In this document: positions 17,571 to 26,444 of the stretch, piece after piece
Layout: every line of letters starts with the position of its first letter
Numbering within the stretch: the stretch's first letter is position 1
NCBI GenBank assembly: GCA_020056225.1
Contig: JAGVIE010000030.1
Location: 1 to 64,000, forward strand
Length of the DNA: 64,000 nucleotides
Origin: Bacteroidota bacterium
GTDB taxonomy: Bacteria; Bacteroidota; Ignavibacteria; UBA10030; SZUA-254
Direction of reading: 5' to 3'
Translations under genes and position numbers: made by a program
The notes under the pieces: generated by a model
Told to the model about the DNA's origin: nothing
Database searches by the model: none
Seen by the model: the letters and a program-made list of their open reading frames with translations, nothing else

Positions 17571-18321
17571 GTTAAAATCATTTAGGGCAGATTTGCACGT
17601 TCATACGTGCCTCTCTCCCTGCGGCGATCTGAAAATGACGCCGCAAAAGATTGTTCAACAAGCGGTTTATAAAAAACTCGATATCATAGCAATCTGCGAC
17701 CATAATTCTGTCGAGAATATTTCCGCGGTAACAAAAGTTGCAGAAGGAAAAAATATCACAATAATACCCGGAATGGAAATTTGCACTCAAGAAGAAATTC
17801 ATATGCTTGCGCTCTTTGAAAATATTGAAGCCGCTTTTGAGATGCAAGCAAAAGTGTACGATAAACTTCAAGGTAAAAATAACCCTGAAGTTTTTGGAAT
17901 ACAAGTGATTGGAAATGAATTCGACGAAGTACTCGGTTTCAATGAAAGACTGTTAATCGGTGCTGTTGATATGTCGATAGAAGAAGTTGTCAATGGAATC
18001 CACAAACTTAATGGACTTGCAATTGCGTCGCATATTGACAGGGAAAGTTACAGCGTCATTGGGCAATTAGGTTTTATTCCAGAAGCATTGCGATTCGATG
18101 CGTTGGAGATATCACCCAACATAAGTATTGAAGAAGCACAAAAAAGGTTCAGCGAATACCACACATATGCATTTATTCAAAACTCTGATGCACATGTTAT
18201 CGAAGATATCGGAAAGTGCGTTACCGGATATCAAATCGCAGAGCCGACAATCATCGAAATTAAGATGGCACTAAAGAATGAAAATAATCGAGGAATCCAA
18301 AATCTAAAATCTACAATCTAA
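17569..18321 (+). CDS. PHP-domain phosphoesterase
   Basis: It is a metal-dependent PHP-family hydrolase (250 aa) with the expected ligands: HVHT near the N-terminus, CDHN, a Glu in GMEICTQEE, a His in ASHID and the terminal SDAH. Such proteins recur in the regulatory block of bifurcating hydrogenase clusters. The physiological substrate is unknown, with a nucleotide or phosphoester as candidates. The last dozen residues (IQNLKSTI) are encoded by a low-complexity AATCTAAAATC tract, which also supplies the stop codon. This suggests the C-terminus was altered by a repeat insertion. Confidence 0.85.
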   Translation: MLKSFRADLHVHTCLSPCGDLKMTPQKIVQQAVYKKLDIIAICDHNSVENISAVTKVAEGKNITIIPGMEICTQEEIHMLALFENIEAAFEMQAKVYDKLQGKNNPEVFGIQVIGNEFDEVLGFNERLLIGAVDMSIEEVVNGIHKLNGLAIASHIDRESYSVIGQLGFIPEALRFDALEISPNISIEEAQKRFSEYHTYAFIQNSDAHVIEDIGKCVTGYQIAEPTIIEIKMALKNENNRGIQNLKSTI

Positions 18322-18326
18322 AATCC
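18292..18326 (+). repeat. AATCTAAAATC low-complexity tract
   Basis: An 8-9-base unit (AATCTAAA/ATCTACAATC) is repeated about four times across the end of the PHP gene and its stop codon, ending just before the TTG start of the next gene. A related AAATCTCAAATCCC tract lies inside hypF. Confidence 0.6.
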
Positions 18327-18329
18327 ATT

Positions 18330-18869
18330 TTGGAAGAGTTATCGTTACATATTTTAGATATAGCAGAAAACTCGGTAACCGCTGGTGCGAAAAATATCGA
18401 GATTAAAATTACGGAAAATAAAGAGACAGATTTGTTAAAAATTGAAATTATCGATGATGGAAAAGGAATGAGCGAAGAAGAGGTGAATAAAGCCCTTGAT
18501 CCATTTTTCACAAGCCGGACAACACGAAGAGTAGGTTTGGGATTACCAATACTTCATCAAGCCGCAAAGTTAGCTAATGGCAAAATGGATATTCGATCCA
18601 TTGTTGGTAAAGGAACACATGTGAGCGCAACTTTTCAGCTTAGCCACATCGACTTACAACCATTAGGAAACATGGCTGAAACAATAACCGCACTCATTGC
18701 AAGCAACCCCAATATTGATGTCAAATATGAATATAAAAGAAATAAAAACAAATTCGTCTTTAATACAAGAGAGATAAAAGAAAAATTAGCCGACGTGAAT
18801 ATTAATACAAGCGGTATATTATCATTTGTTAAACAATTTATTACTGAAAACACAGAGAGTTTATCATAA
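18330..18869 (+). CDS. GHKL (histidine-kinase-type) ATPase without kinase domain
   Basis: This 179-residue protein has only a HATPase_c domain: N box (LDIAENSVTAGA), G1 (IIDDGKGM), F box (DPFFTSR) and G2 (VGLGLPIL). It starts with TTG, the only start that yields the family's usual MEELSLHILDIAENS opening. The small C-terminal extension is of unknown role. Proteins of this kind are regularly encoded immediately upstream of nuoE/hydC in bifurcating hydrogenase operons. As it lacks a phospho-acceptor His it may act on, or be controlled by, the other module members. The nuoE ATG lies 19 bases after its stop. Confidence 0.85.
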   Translation: MEELSLHILDIAENSVTAGAKNIEIKITENKETDLLKIEIIDDGKGMSEEEVNKALDPFFTSRTTRRVGLGLPILHQAAKLANGKMDIRSIVGKGTHVSATFQLSHIDLQPLGNMAETITALIASNPNIDVKYEYKRNKNKFVFNTREIKEKLADVNINTSGILSFVKQFITENTESLS

Positions 18870-18888
18870 GCAATTAAGGAGAACGTTC

Positions 18889-19356
18889 ATGGAATATAAT
18901 GTTCAACAAAAATCCGATGAGATTGTCAATCGTTGGGGTGCCCGACCCGAGAATATCATTGAGATGATGCACGATATTCAAAACGAGTTAAATTATTTGC
19001 CCAAAGATCTGTTATATGAGGTTTCGAAAAAGGCAAACGTTCCGATCAGTAAAATATTCAATATTGCAACATTCTACAATGCCTTCAGTTTAAAACCTAA
19101 AGGAAGACATCGAGTTCATGTATGTATGGGAACGCCGTGCCATGCCCTTGGAGCCCCCCGCGTTGTTAGCGCGATAGAGCGGGAACTCGGGATTAAATGT
19201 GGTGACACAACTCCGGATATGAAATTCAGTCTAGACATCTGTGGATGTGTTGGAACTTGCGGTCTTGCACCAGTCGTCATTGTCGGAGACGACCTCTTCG
19301 GTCCGATAAAAGTCAATGGTGTCCCGCGATTACTCAAGAAATACGAATCTAAATAA
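18889..19356 (+). CDS. NuoE/HydC-like [2Fe-2S] subunit
   Basis: This is the thioredoxin-fold [2Fe-2S] subunit that partners NuoF/HydB in NAD-dependent hydrogenases and complex I. The cluster ligands are C-x4-C (CMGTPC) and C-x3-C (GCVGTC), and the helical N-terminus is normal. The ORF track starts at 18826, but the ATG at 18889 follows AAGGAG at 7 bases and gives the expected 155-residue protein. It lies directly upstream of a stand-alone [2Fe-2S] ferredoxin and NuoF, the same order as in Thermotoga-type HydCDB clusters. Confidence 0.92.
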   Translation: MEYNVQQKSDEIVNRWGARPENIIEMMHDIQNELNYLPKDLLYEVSKKANVPISKIFNIATFYNAFSLKPKGRHRVHVCMGTPCHALGAPRVVSAIERELGIKCGDTTPDMKFSLDICGCVGTCGLAPVVIVGDDLFGPIKVNGVPRLLKKYESK

Positions 19357-19373
19357 TTTAAAGGAGCATTACT

Positions 19374-19757
19374 ATGCCACGGTTAAAAATTGATGATTTA
19401 GACAAAATCGCCGATCAGCAGCGGAGGAAAATGACCGTCAGAGAAGGCGGAGGTAAAGCAAAAATTACAGTTCACATGGGAACTTGCGGTATAGCAGCAG
19501 GTGCTCGGAATATCATGAGTACATTTTTAAAAGAAATCGAAGCACACAATGCTCATGACGTAATTCTTACCACTTCTGCATGTGCCGGTTTATGCAGCCG
19601 CGAACCTATGGCAACTGTTGAACTTGCTGGACAGGCGCCTGTAAAATATGTAGACCTAACAGAAGAAAAAGCAAAAAAGATTTTCGCAAGTCACGTCCTT
19701 CAGGGGAAATTAGTGCAGGATTATGCACTCTCTATTGGTAGCGAGCGAATACAATAA
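19374..19757 (+). CDS. Stand-alone thioredoxin-like [2Fe-2S] ferredoxin
   Basis: This 127-residue protein has a single thioredoxin-like ferredoxin domain with cysteines in GTCGIAAGA and CAGLCSREP. The same kind of small gene is found between hydC and hydB in bifurcating hydrogenase operons such as that of Thermotoga. It may be an extra electron carrier or an assembly factor. AAGGAG precedes the ATG and nuoF follows at 21 bases. Confidence 0.85.
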   Translation: MPRLKIDDLDKIADQQRRKMTVREGGGKAKITVHMGTCGIAAGARNIMSTFLKEIEAHNAHDVILTTSACAGLCSREPMATVELAGQAPVKYVDLTEEKAKKIFASHVLQGKLVQDYALSIGSERIQ

Positions 19758-19778
19758 ATCCTAAGCAGGAGAAATAGA

Positions 19779-21611
19779 ATGAAACAATATAGATTACAAA
19801 TAATGGTTTGCGCAGGGACAGGTTGTGTCTCTAACCATTCATTTGAATTAAAAGAAGCTCTCGATAAAGAGATAATAAAACACAATCTTCAAAATGAGAC
19901 CGAGGTTGTGTACACTGGCTGCAATGGATTTTGTGGCGCAGGACCAATTGTGGTTGTCCAACCGGATGGAATATTTTATCAACTTCTAAAAGTTGCGGAT
20001 ATCCCCCACCTTGTTGAAGAACATCTTCTTAAAGGGAGGCCCGTGAAGAAGTATCTCTACACGCCACCCACTGAGAAAACGCCGATACCAAAAATGGCTG
20101 ATATTCCGTTCTTTTCCGACCAGACACTTATTGCGTTACGCAATAGAGGTATGATTGATCCAGAAAAGATTGATGACTACATCGCCCGAGGTGGATACAA
20201 GGCGCTTGCAAAAGTGCTTACTTCGATGAAACCGGATGAAATTTTGTCGGAAATTAAAGCCTCAGGGTTACGCGGTCGGGGCGGCGGCGGATTTCCGACG
20301 GGCGTGAAATGGGAAACTTGTAAGAAAGCCCACGGTGATACAAAATATGTTATATGTAATGCTGACGAAGGCGACCCGGGCGCGTTCATGGACCGCAGTA
20401 TTATAGAGGGTGATCCACATGCTGTGATCGAAGGAATGATCATTGGTGCGTACGCCATCGAGAAGGTTCATCAAGGGTACATTTACGTGCGCATGGAATA
20501 TCCTCTTGCCATAAAGCGGTTCCAGATTGCCATTCAGCAGGCACGAGAATATGGTTTATTGGGAAAGAATATTTTCGATAAAGGATTTGATTTCGATCTT
20601 GACGTGCGACGTGGAGCGGGTGCGTTCGTTTGTGGTGAATCAACTGCTCTGATGGCTTCGGTCGAAGGCAAACCCGGTGAACCAAGAGCGAAATATATTC
20701 ACACAGTCGAAAAAGGATTATGGGATTGTCCAACGTGCTTGAACAACGTGGAAACCTGGGTAAATGTGCCACAAATTATTCTAAAAGGTTCGAAATGGTT
20801 TTCAAGCATTGGGACCGGTGATGTTTCAATTGATCCTTGGGGTGGGAGCAAGGGGACAAAAGTGTTTTCCTTAGCTGGTAAAGTTAACAATACTGGTCTA
20901 GTAGAAGTTCCAATGGGAATTCCTCTTGGAGATGTCGTCTATAAAATTGGTGGCGGAATTCGCGAAGGGAAAAAATTTAAAGCAGTCCAAACTGGTGGAC
21001 CATCAGGTGGATTTATCCCTGAAAGCATGCTCAATATCCCCGTTGATTATGAAGAACTAACGAAAGTCGGTTCGATGATGGGTTCTGGCGGCATGGTTGT
21101 ATGCGATGAAGAAAACTGCATGGTCGATATGGCAAAATACTTCTTGAAGTATACTCAGGAAGAATCTTGCGGCAAATGTATTCCCTGCCGTGAGGGAACA
21201 AAGAGAATGTTAGACATCCTTGAAAGAATTACCATAGGCAAAGGGACTGAAGAAGATCTATTATTACTCGAAGAACTTTCGAATATGATTGTTGAATCTT
21301 CACTTTGTGCGCTTGGTGGCTCGGCACCCAATCCAGTGCTAACAACTTTAAAGTACTTCCGAGAGGAATACGAGACTCATATAAAGAATAAAAAATGTCC
21401 GGCACGCATATGTCGGCAATTGCTATCATATACAGTGGATGAAAAAATTTGTTTAGAAGTTGGACATGGATGTGACGTTTGCAAGAAAAATTGTGCTGAT
21501 GGTGCAATTATTGGTGAGCGTAAGAAAATCCATTACATCGATCCAATGAAATGTGGCAAATGCGGCGCATGTTATGATGTCTGCAATTTCAATGCAATCA
21601 TTGTTGAATAA
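19779..21611 (+). CDS. NuoF/HydB-like NAD(H)-binding flavoprotein subunit
   Basis: This subunit exchanges electrons with NAD(H) through FMN. It has 610 residues and the HydB layout. An N-terminal thioredoxin-like [2Fe-2S] domain (CAGTGC, CNGFCGAG) spans about 1-90. The NADH/FMN domain carries GLRGRGGGGFPTG. An SLBB domain follows, then the N3 [4Fe-4S] site (SCGKCIPCREG plus a later Cys in SSLCALG), and two C-terminal clusters (CDVCKKNC, CGKCGACYDVCN). The N- and C-terminal ferredoxin domains distinguish it from plain complex I NuoF and match bifurcating hydrogenase HydB. It links the NAD pool to the NuoG/HdrA fusion encoded next, 15 bases away. Confidence 0.93.
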   Translation: MKQYRLQIMVCAGTGCVSNHSFELKEALDKEIIKHNLQNETEVVYTGCNGFCGAGPIVVVQPDGIFYQLLKVADIPHLVEEHLLKGRPVKKYLYTPPTEKTPIPKMADIPFFSDQTLIALRNRGMIDPEKIDDYIARGGYKALAKVLTSMKPDEILSEIKASGLRGRGGGGFPTGVKWETCKKAHGDTKYVICNADEGDPGAFMDRSIIEGDPHAVIEGMIIGAYAIEKVHQGYIYVRMEYPLAIKRFQIAIQQAREYGLLGKNIFDKGFDFDLDVRRGAGAFVCGESTALMASVEGKPGEPRAKYIHTVEKGLWDCPTCLNNVETWVNVPQIILKGSKWFSSIGTGDVSIDPWGGSKGTKVFSLAGKVNNTGLVEVPMGIPLGDVVYKIGGGIREGKKFKAVQTGGPSGGFIPESMLNIPVDYEELTKVGSMMGSGGMVVCDEENCMVDMAKYFLKYTQEESCGKCIPCREGTKRMLDILERITIGKGTEEDLLLLEELSNMIVESSLCALGGSAPNPVLTTLKYFREEYETHIKNKKCPARICRQLLSYTVDEKICLEVGHGCDVCKKNCADGAIIGERKKIHYIDPMKCGKCGACYDVCNFNAIIVE

Positions 21612-21626
21612 GAATCAGGAGTTAGC

Positions 21627-23390
21627 ATGGTCACAGTAAAAATAGATGAAATAGAAGTTCAGGTACAGGAAGACACCCCAATACTTAAGGCAGCAGAAAA
21701 GGCAGGTATCTGGATACCCACAATGTGTCATTCAGAGTTGTTCGAGCCGTACGGTGTTTGCCGTCTTTGCAGCGTGGAAGTTATCCGAGGCAAACGAAGT
21801 CGTATCGTGACAGCGTGTAACTATCCTGTGCGCGAAGGATTAACCATTCAAACTAACTCTGCAAAGATCCAGTGGATCCGAAAAATAATAATGGAGCTGA
21901 TGCTTTCTCGCTGGCCCAATGTCAAAGTGGTCAAAGAAACTGCTGAAAAACTGGGAATAAAAGAATCAAGATTTCCCAGTCTCGAGCGCGATGAAGCAGA
22001 AGATGCTTGCATACTTTGCGGTCGGTGCGTCAATGTTTGCCGCGAAGTAGTACAAGCCGAAATACTCGCATTTGCATATCGCGGAATTAAACGTGAAGTG
22101 GTTTTACCATTCGGTGAGCAGTCAGATAAATGCATCGTTTGTGGCGCCTGTGCATTGGTTTGCCCAACTGGCCACATCAAAATGGTTATCGAAGATTATA
22201 AAGGTAAGAAACCCGAGTTTACGCTTGGACCAAAAACATCGATTTATGTTCCTACGATGCAGGGTATACCACGTGTGCCTGTTATCGATGCTGAGTCATG
22301 TATTCATTTTAAAACAGGTGGCTGTGAAACCTGTGCTAAAGTTTGTGAACCTCATGCCATCAATTACGACATGAAGGAAGAAGTTGTCGAAATCGACGCA
22401 GGTCAGATATTATTAACAACCGGTTATGATATATTCGATGGCTCGAAGATGGCACAGTTCGGTTACGGAATGTTGGATAATGTATACAGTTCACTCGAAT
22501 TTGAATTGATGCTCAACTCAACAGGTCCTACAGGCGGTAAAGTTCAGCTAAAGAACGGAAAAGCGCCTCGTGCAGTCGGCATCCTTCATTGCATCGGCTC
22601 CAGAGATCACGAGCATCATCCGTATTGTTCACGTGTGTGCTGTATGTACGCCCTTAAATTTGCGCACCTTGTACACGACAGAACCGAAGCGGCAATCTAC
22701 CAATTCTACATTGATATGCGGGCGTTTGGTAAAGGATATGAAGAATTCTACAGCCGCCTGCTCGATGAAGGCATAACGATGATTCGCGGTAAAGCCGCCG
22801 AAGTAGTTGAATCGACATGGAGTAAGAATGGAGATGGATCATTGCTGATCAGGTGTGAAGACACACTTATTGGAAAATTCCGCGAGGTACCGGTCGATAT
22901 GGTGATTCTTTGTAATGCAATGGAACCACAAAAAGATGTGGATGCAATCAGAAGAGTCTTCTCCATCAGCAAAAGTCCAGATGGATTTTTCTTAGAGCGG
23001 CATCCCAAGCTCGATCCGACTTCGACGATGAGCGATGGAATCTACATCGCAGGATGTGCGCAAGGACCGAAAGATATTCCCGACACAGTCGCACAGGCAA
23101 GTTCTGCCGCGGCTCATATCCTCTCGTATATATCAAAAGGTGAAGTGGAAATCGATCCTGTTCGTGCCTGGATTGATGAAAAGTATTGTTCTGGTTGTCG
23201 TATTTGCAACAGCTTGTGTCCATATACTGCCATAGACTTCATCGAAGATAAAAAGATTTCAATAGTGAACGACGTTCTCTGTAAGGGATGTGGTACTTGC
23301 GTTGCTGCCTGTCCAGCATCCGCTATCACTGGCAAAGGCTTCTCTGACGCACAAATTCTTGCAGAGCTTGAAGGATTATTGGAAATATAG
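21627..23390 (+). CDS. NuoG-like ferredoxin domain fused to the C-terminal half of HdrA
   Basis: This 587-residue fusion pairs a NuoG/HydA-type front with the back half of HdrA. C34, C45, C48 and C64 form a [2Fe-2S] site. C128/131/134/138 and C169/172/175/179 are two [4Fe-4S] motifs. The His-Cys cluster of classical NuoG (HPLDCPTC) is absent. From about residue 204 (SIYVPTMQ) it follows HdrA: the second inserted-ferredoxin cluster (CIHFKTGGCETCAKVC), ATGYDIF-like LTTGYDIF, GILHCIGSRD, YCSRVCCMYA, YIDMRAFGKGYEEFY and the FAD-contacting GCAQGPKDIPD. Two terminal [4Fe-4S] motifs close it. The GxGxxG FAD half lies in the separate protein at 14191. It would wire NuoEF, HdrBC and the MvhDGA hydrogenase together. 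Confidence 0.88.
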   Translation: MVTVKIDEIEVQVQEDTPILKAAEKAGIWIPTMCHSELFEPYGVCRLCSVEVIRGKRSRIVTACNYPVREGLTIQTNSAKIQWIRKIIMELMLSRWPNVKVVKETAEKLGIKESRFPSLERDEAEDACILCGRCVNVCREVVQAEILAFAYRGIKREVVLPFGEQSDKCIVCGACALVCPTGHIKMVIEDYKGKKPEFTLGPKTSIYVPTMQGIPRVPVIDAESCIHFKTGGCETCAKVCEPHAINYDMKEEVVEIDAGQILLTTGYDIFDGSKMAQFGYGMLDNVYSSLEFELMLNSTGPTGGKVQLKNGKAPRAVGILHCIGSRDHEHHPYCSRVCCMYALKFAHLVHDRTEAAIYQFYIDMRAFGKGYEEFYSRLLDEGITMIRGKAAEVVESTWSKNGDGSLLIRCEDTLIGKFREVPVDMVILCNAMEPQKDVDAIRRVFSISKSPDGFFLERHPKLDPTSTMSDGIYIAGCAQGPKDIPDTVAQASSAAAHILSYISKGEVEIDPVRAWIDEKYCSGCRICNSLCPYTAIDFIEDKKISIVNDVLCKGCGTCVAACPASAITGKGFSDAQILAELEGLLEI

Positions 23391-23435
23391 AAGTCAATAT
23401 CAAATGACTATGAACATAATATTGGAGAAACAACC

Positions 23436-23885
23436 ATGGCATTCGAACCAAGAATAGTAGCTTTTTTCTGCAATTGGTGTACATATACAGGTGCAGATCT
23501 TGCAGGCGTATCACGACTAAAATCGCCCGCAAACATTCGGATAATTCGTACAATGTGCAGCGGCCGAGTAGATCCTTCATTTATAATGAAGGCATTTGAG
23601 CTTGGTGCGGATGGTGTGCTCATTGGAGGTTGTCACCCGGGCGATTGTCACTACGCCGAAGGCAATTATAAAGCCCTTCGCCGTGTCCACTTGTTAAAAA
23701 AGATGATGCGGTCTTTCGGAATCGATGAAAAACGGCTTCGCTTAGAGTGGATTTCTGCTTCGGAAGGAGACGTATATCAACATGTGGCTACTGAATTTAC
23801 ACAAACCATTCGTTCGCTCGGACCTCTTAATTGGAAACAACACGTCGATCAAAAATCTTCAAGCGAACAAGCGGTTGTAGTTTAA
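23436..23885 (+). CDS. mvhD: MvhD/FrhD-family [2Fe-2S] linker protein
   Basis: MvhD is the small iron-sulfur subunit that passes electrons between the [NiFe] hydrogenase and HdrA. The five conserved cysteines are visible in FFCNWCTY, RTMCSGRV and GGCHPGDCHY. The length of 149 aa is normal. It lies directly between the HdrA-C fusion and the hydrogenase small subunit, as expected for an Mvh-Hdr complex. Its presence is the best single argument that the NuoG/HdrA fusion really docks to the [NiFe] hydrogenase. Confidence 0.92.
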   Translation: MAFEPRIVAFFCNWCTYTGADLAGVSRLKSPANIRIIRTMCSGRVDPSFIMKAFELGADGVLIGGCHPGDCHYAEGNYKALRRVHLLKKMMRSFGIDEKRLRLEWISASEGDVYQHVATEFTQTIRSLGPLNWKQHVDQKSSSEQAVVV

Positions 23886-23926
23886 ATATTGAATATAATA
23901 TAATCAAGAATATAAGGGAACAAAAC

Positions 23927-24898
23927 ATGGCAAAACCAAAATTAGCATTATACTGGGCAGCAAGCTGCGGCGGATGTGATGTAGCTGTTCTTGATATAGA
24001 AGTAAAAATCTTAGATGTTGCAGCGTTTTTCGATATCGTCTTTTGGCCCTGTGCAACAGACTTTAAATACAAAGATGTTGAAGCAATGCCGGACAAAAGT
24101 ATTACACTTTGTTTGTTTAATGGTTCTATCAGAAATTCTGAAAATGAAAAATTAGCAAAGTTACTTAGAGCCAAATCTGTAGTCCTTGTTGCATTTGGAT
24201 CCTGTGCTCAGGAAGGTTGCATCCCTGCATTGGCAAACCTTACTACAAAAGAAGCAATTTTTAAAACGGTTTATCTTGATACCCCATCAACACATAATCC
24301 TGATAAAATTTTCCCTCAGCCTGTTACAAAAGTTAAAGAAGGTGATTTAGAAATTCCCGTCTTTTGGGAAAAAGTAAAGTCTTTAGATCAAGTAGTTGAT
24401 GTCGATTATTATATTCCGGGATGTCCGCCGCAGTCAACACAAGTTGCAGCAGTCATCGAAGCAGTAATAGACATTTTAAAGAACGGAAAACCCCTTCCAC
24501 CAAAAGGTACAATTTTAGGTGCAGGTGATAAAACGTGTTGTGATGAATGTCCGCGTACAAGGAAAGAAAAAAAAGTAAAGCAATTCTATCGTCTCCACGA
24601 AATATTGATCAATCCAGATGAATGTTTATTGGATCAGGGTATCGTGTGTATGGGACCTGCGACCCGTAGCGGATGCGGTGCCTTATGTGTAAAAGCTAAT
24701 GTTCCGTGTCGCGGCTGCTATGGGGCTCCACCCAATGTTCATGATCAAGGTCTAAAAATGTTGAGTGCAATAAGTTCTGTTATCGATGCCCAAGAGCCTG
24801 ATGAAATTGATAAAATTATCAATACCATTGCAGATCCAACGGGAACATTTTATCGCTTTAGTATGGCACATTCGACCTTAAAGATAGCAGACTTATAA
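23927..24898 (+). CDS. mvhG: [NiFe]-hydrogenase small subunit, Mvh type
   Basis: This small subunit carries the Fe-S chain from the NiFe site. The proximal cluster ligands appear in SCGGCDVAV, FGSCAQEGCIP and PGCPPQS. A C-terminal ferredoxin-like region adds CCDECPRTR and further Cys motifs (CMGPATRSGCGALC, PCRGCYG). There is no Tat signal peptide, so it is cytoplasmic. The ORF track extends to 23831 inside mvhD. The ATG at 23927 follows AAGGGA and gives the normal MAKPKLALYWAASCGGC opening, 324 aa. It is encoded just before the large subunit. Confidence 0.92.
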   Translation: MAKPKLALYWAASCGGCDVAVLDIEVKILDVAAFFDIVFWPCATDFKYKDVEAMPDKSITLCLFNGSIRNSENEKLAKLLRAKSVVLVAFGSCAQEGCIPALANLTTKEAIFKTVYLDTPSTHNPDKIFPQPVTKVKEGDLEIPVFWEKVKSLDQVVDVDYYIPGCPPQSTQVAAVIEAVIDILKNGKPLPPKGTILGAGDKTCCDECPRTRKEKKVKQFYRLHEILINPDECLLDQGIVCMGPATRSGCGALCVKANVPCRGCYGAPPNVHDQGLKMLSAISSVIDAQEPDEIDKIINTIADPTGTFYRFSMAHSTLKIADL

Positions 24899-24939
24899 GA
24901 AATGATAGATTTTAATTTAATCCTTAAAGGAATTAAACC

Positions 24940-26415
24940 ATGAACGAATCGAATAAAAAGCATATTAGCATCGATCCAATAACTAGACTCGAAGGTCATG
25001 GGAAAATTGATATTTTCCTAAATAATGATGGTGAAGTTGAAAATTGTTATCTTATGATTCCTGAGCTTCGAGGTTTTGAACAATTCTGTGTTGGGCGTCC
25101 CGTTGAAGAGATGCCGAGAATTACAACACGCTTATGTGGTGTTTGTCCTGAAGCTCACCATATAGCTTCAGCCAAAGCGTGCGATGCTGTATATCATATT
25201 GAACCTCCGAGTGCAGGGAGAAAACTTCGTGAACTGCTATATAATGTTTTCTTTTCTGGAGATCACGCTCTTCACTTCTACGCGTTGGGTGGACCAGATT
25301 TCGTTGTAGGTCCTGAAGCACCTGCGGCTGAACGAAATATCCTCGGTGTTATCGCAAAAGTTGGTGTTGAAATTGGAAAAAAGGTTATTCAACATAGAGC
25401 ACATCATTCAGCGATAATGGAATTGCTGGGGGGTAAAAAAATTCACCAAGTTACTTCCTTGCCTGGTGGCGTCTCAAAGGGGCTCACAGAAGAAGAACGT
25501 AAGGGTGTTGAAGCGCGTATTGTTGAAATGGTCGAGTTCGGAAAATTCACTATAAAAGTCTTCGATGATATTGTTCTCAAGAATAAAGCGTACGTAGATC
25601 TTATTCTGAGCGATACGTATGCCATGAAAATTCATTCCATGGGATTAGTTGACGAAAAAAATAGAGTGAATTTCTACGACGGAAAAGTTCGTGTGGTCGA
25701 TTGTAACGGAAAAGAATTTGTGAAGTATTCTCCTAAAGAATATCTTGATAACATTGCTGAACATGTTGAGCCGTGGAGTTACTTAAAATTCCCATTCCTC
25801 AAGAAAATTGGATGGAAAGGATTTATAGAAGGTAACGAAGGCAGTATTTACTGGGCAACACCGCTTTCACGCCTCAACGCTGCTGACGGAATGGCAACTC
25901 CGCTTGCTCAAGCTGAATACGAAAGAATGTATAAAACACTCGGTGGTAAACCTGTCCATGCTACCCTTGCAACCCACTGGGCAAGAGTTATCGAGTTGCT
26001 GTATGCCTCAGAAAGAGCTCTGGAGCTTGTACGCGACCCAGAGATTACAAGTCCAAACATTAGAGCTATCCCGAAAGAAACACCGACAGAAGGTGTTGGT
26101 ATTATTGAGGCACCTCGCGGTACATTGACACACCACTATGTAACCGATGAGCGAGGTATTTTGACGAAAGTAAATCTAATTGTTGGTACAACGAACAACA
26201 ACGCACCGATTGCGATGTCAGTTAAGAAGGCAGCACAGGGTTTGATTAAAAAGGGAACCGTTGTATCCGATGGTATTCTAAATAAGATCGAGATGGCATT
26301 TCGGGCTTACGATCCGTGCTTTGGTTGTGCAACACATACACTTCCGGGACAGATGCCGCTTGTAGTCAACATCCGGAATAAGGACGGGGAAATTATTCAG
26401 GAACTGAAACGATAA
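24940..26415 (+). CDS. mvhA: [NiFe]-hydrogenase large subunit, group 3 (Mvh-like)
   Basis: This is the catalytic subunit that oxidises or forms H2. Both NiFe ligand motifs are present: RLCGVCPEAHH near the N-terminus and DPCFGCATH near the C-terminus. About 25 residues follow the last His. They are expected to be clipped off by a maturation protease, and such a protease is encoded just downstream. The 491-residue length and the MvhD/HdrA context fit the cytoplasmic group 3 Mvh type. AAAGGAAT lies upstream of the ATG. A strong terminator directly after the stop ends the operon. Confidence 0.94.
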   Translation: MNESNKKHISIDPITRLEGHGKIDIFLNNDGEVENCYLMIPELRGFEQFCVGRPVEEMPRITTRLCGVCPEAHHIASAKACDAVYHIEPPSAGRKLRELLYNVFFSGDHALHFYALGGPDFVVGPEAPAAERNILGVIAKVGVEIGKKVIQHRAHHSAIMELLGGKKIHQVTSLPGGVSKGLTEEERKGVEARIVEMVEFGKFTIKVFDDIVLKNKAYVDLILSDTYAMKIHSMGLVDEKNRVNFYDGKVRVVDCNGKEFVKYSPKEYLDNIAEHVEPWSYLKFPFLKKIGWKGFIEGNEGSIYWATPLSRLNAADGMATPLAQAEYERMYKTLGGKPVHATLATHWARVIELLYASERALELVRDPEITSPNIRAIPKETPTEGVGIIEAPRGTLTHHYVTDERGILTKVNLIVGTTNNNAPIAMSVKKAAQGLIKKGTVVSDGILNKIEMAFRAYDPCFGCATHTLPGQMPLVVNIRNKDGEIIQELKR

Positions 26416-26444
26416 CAGAAACGATATAGCCATCTTAAAACTTG

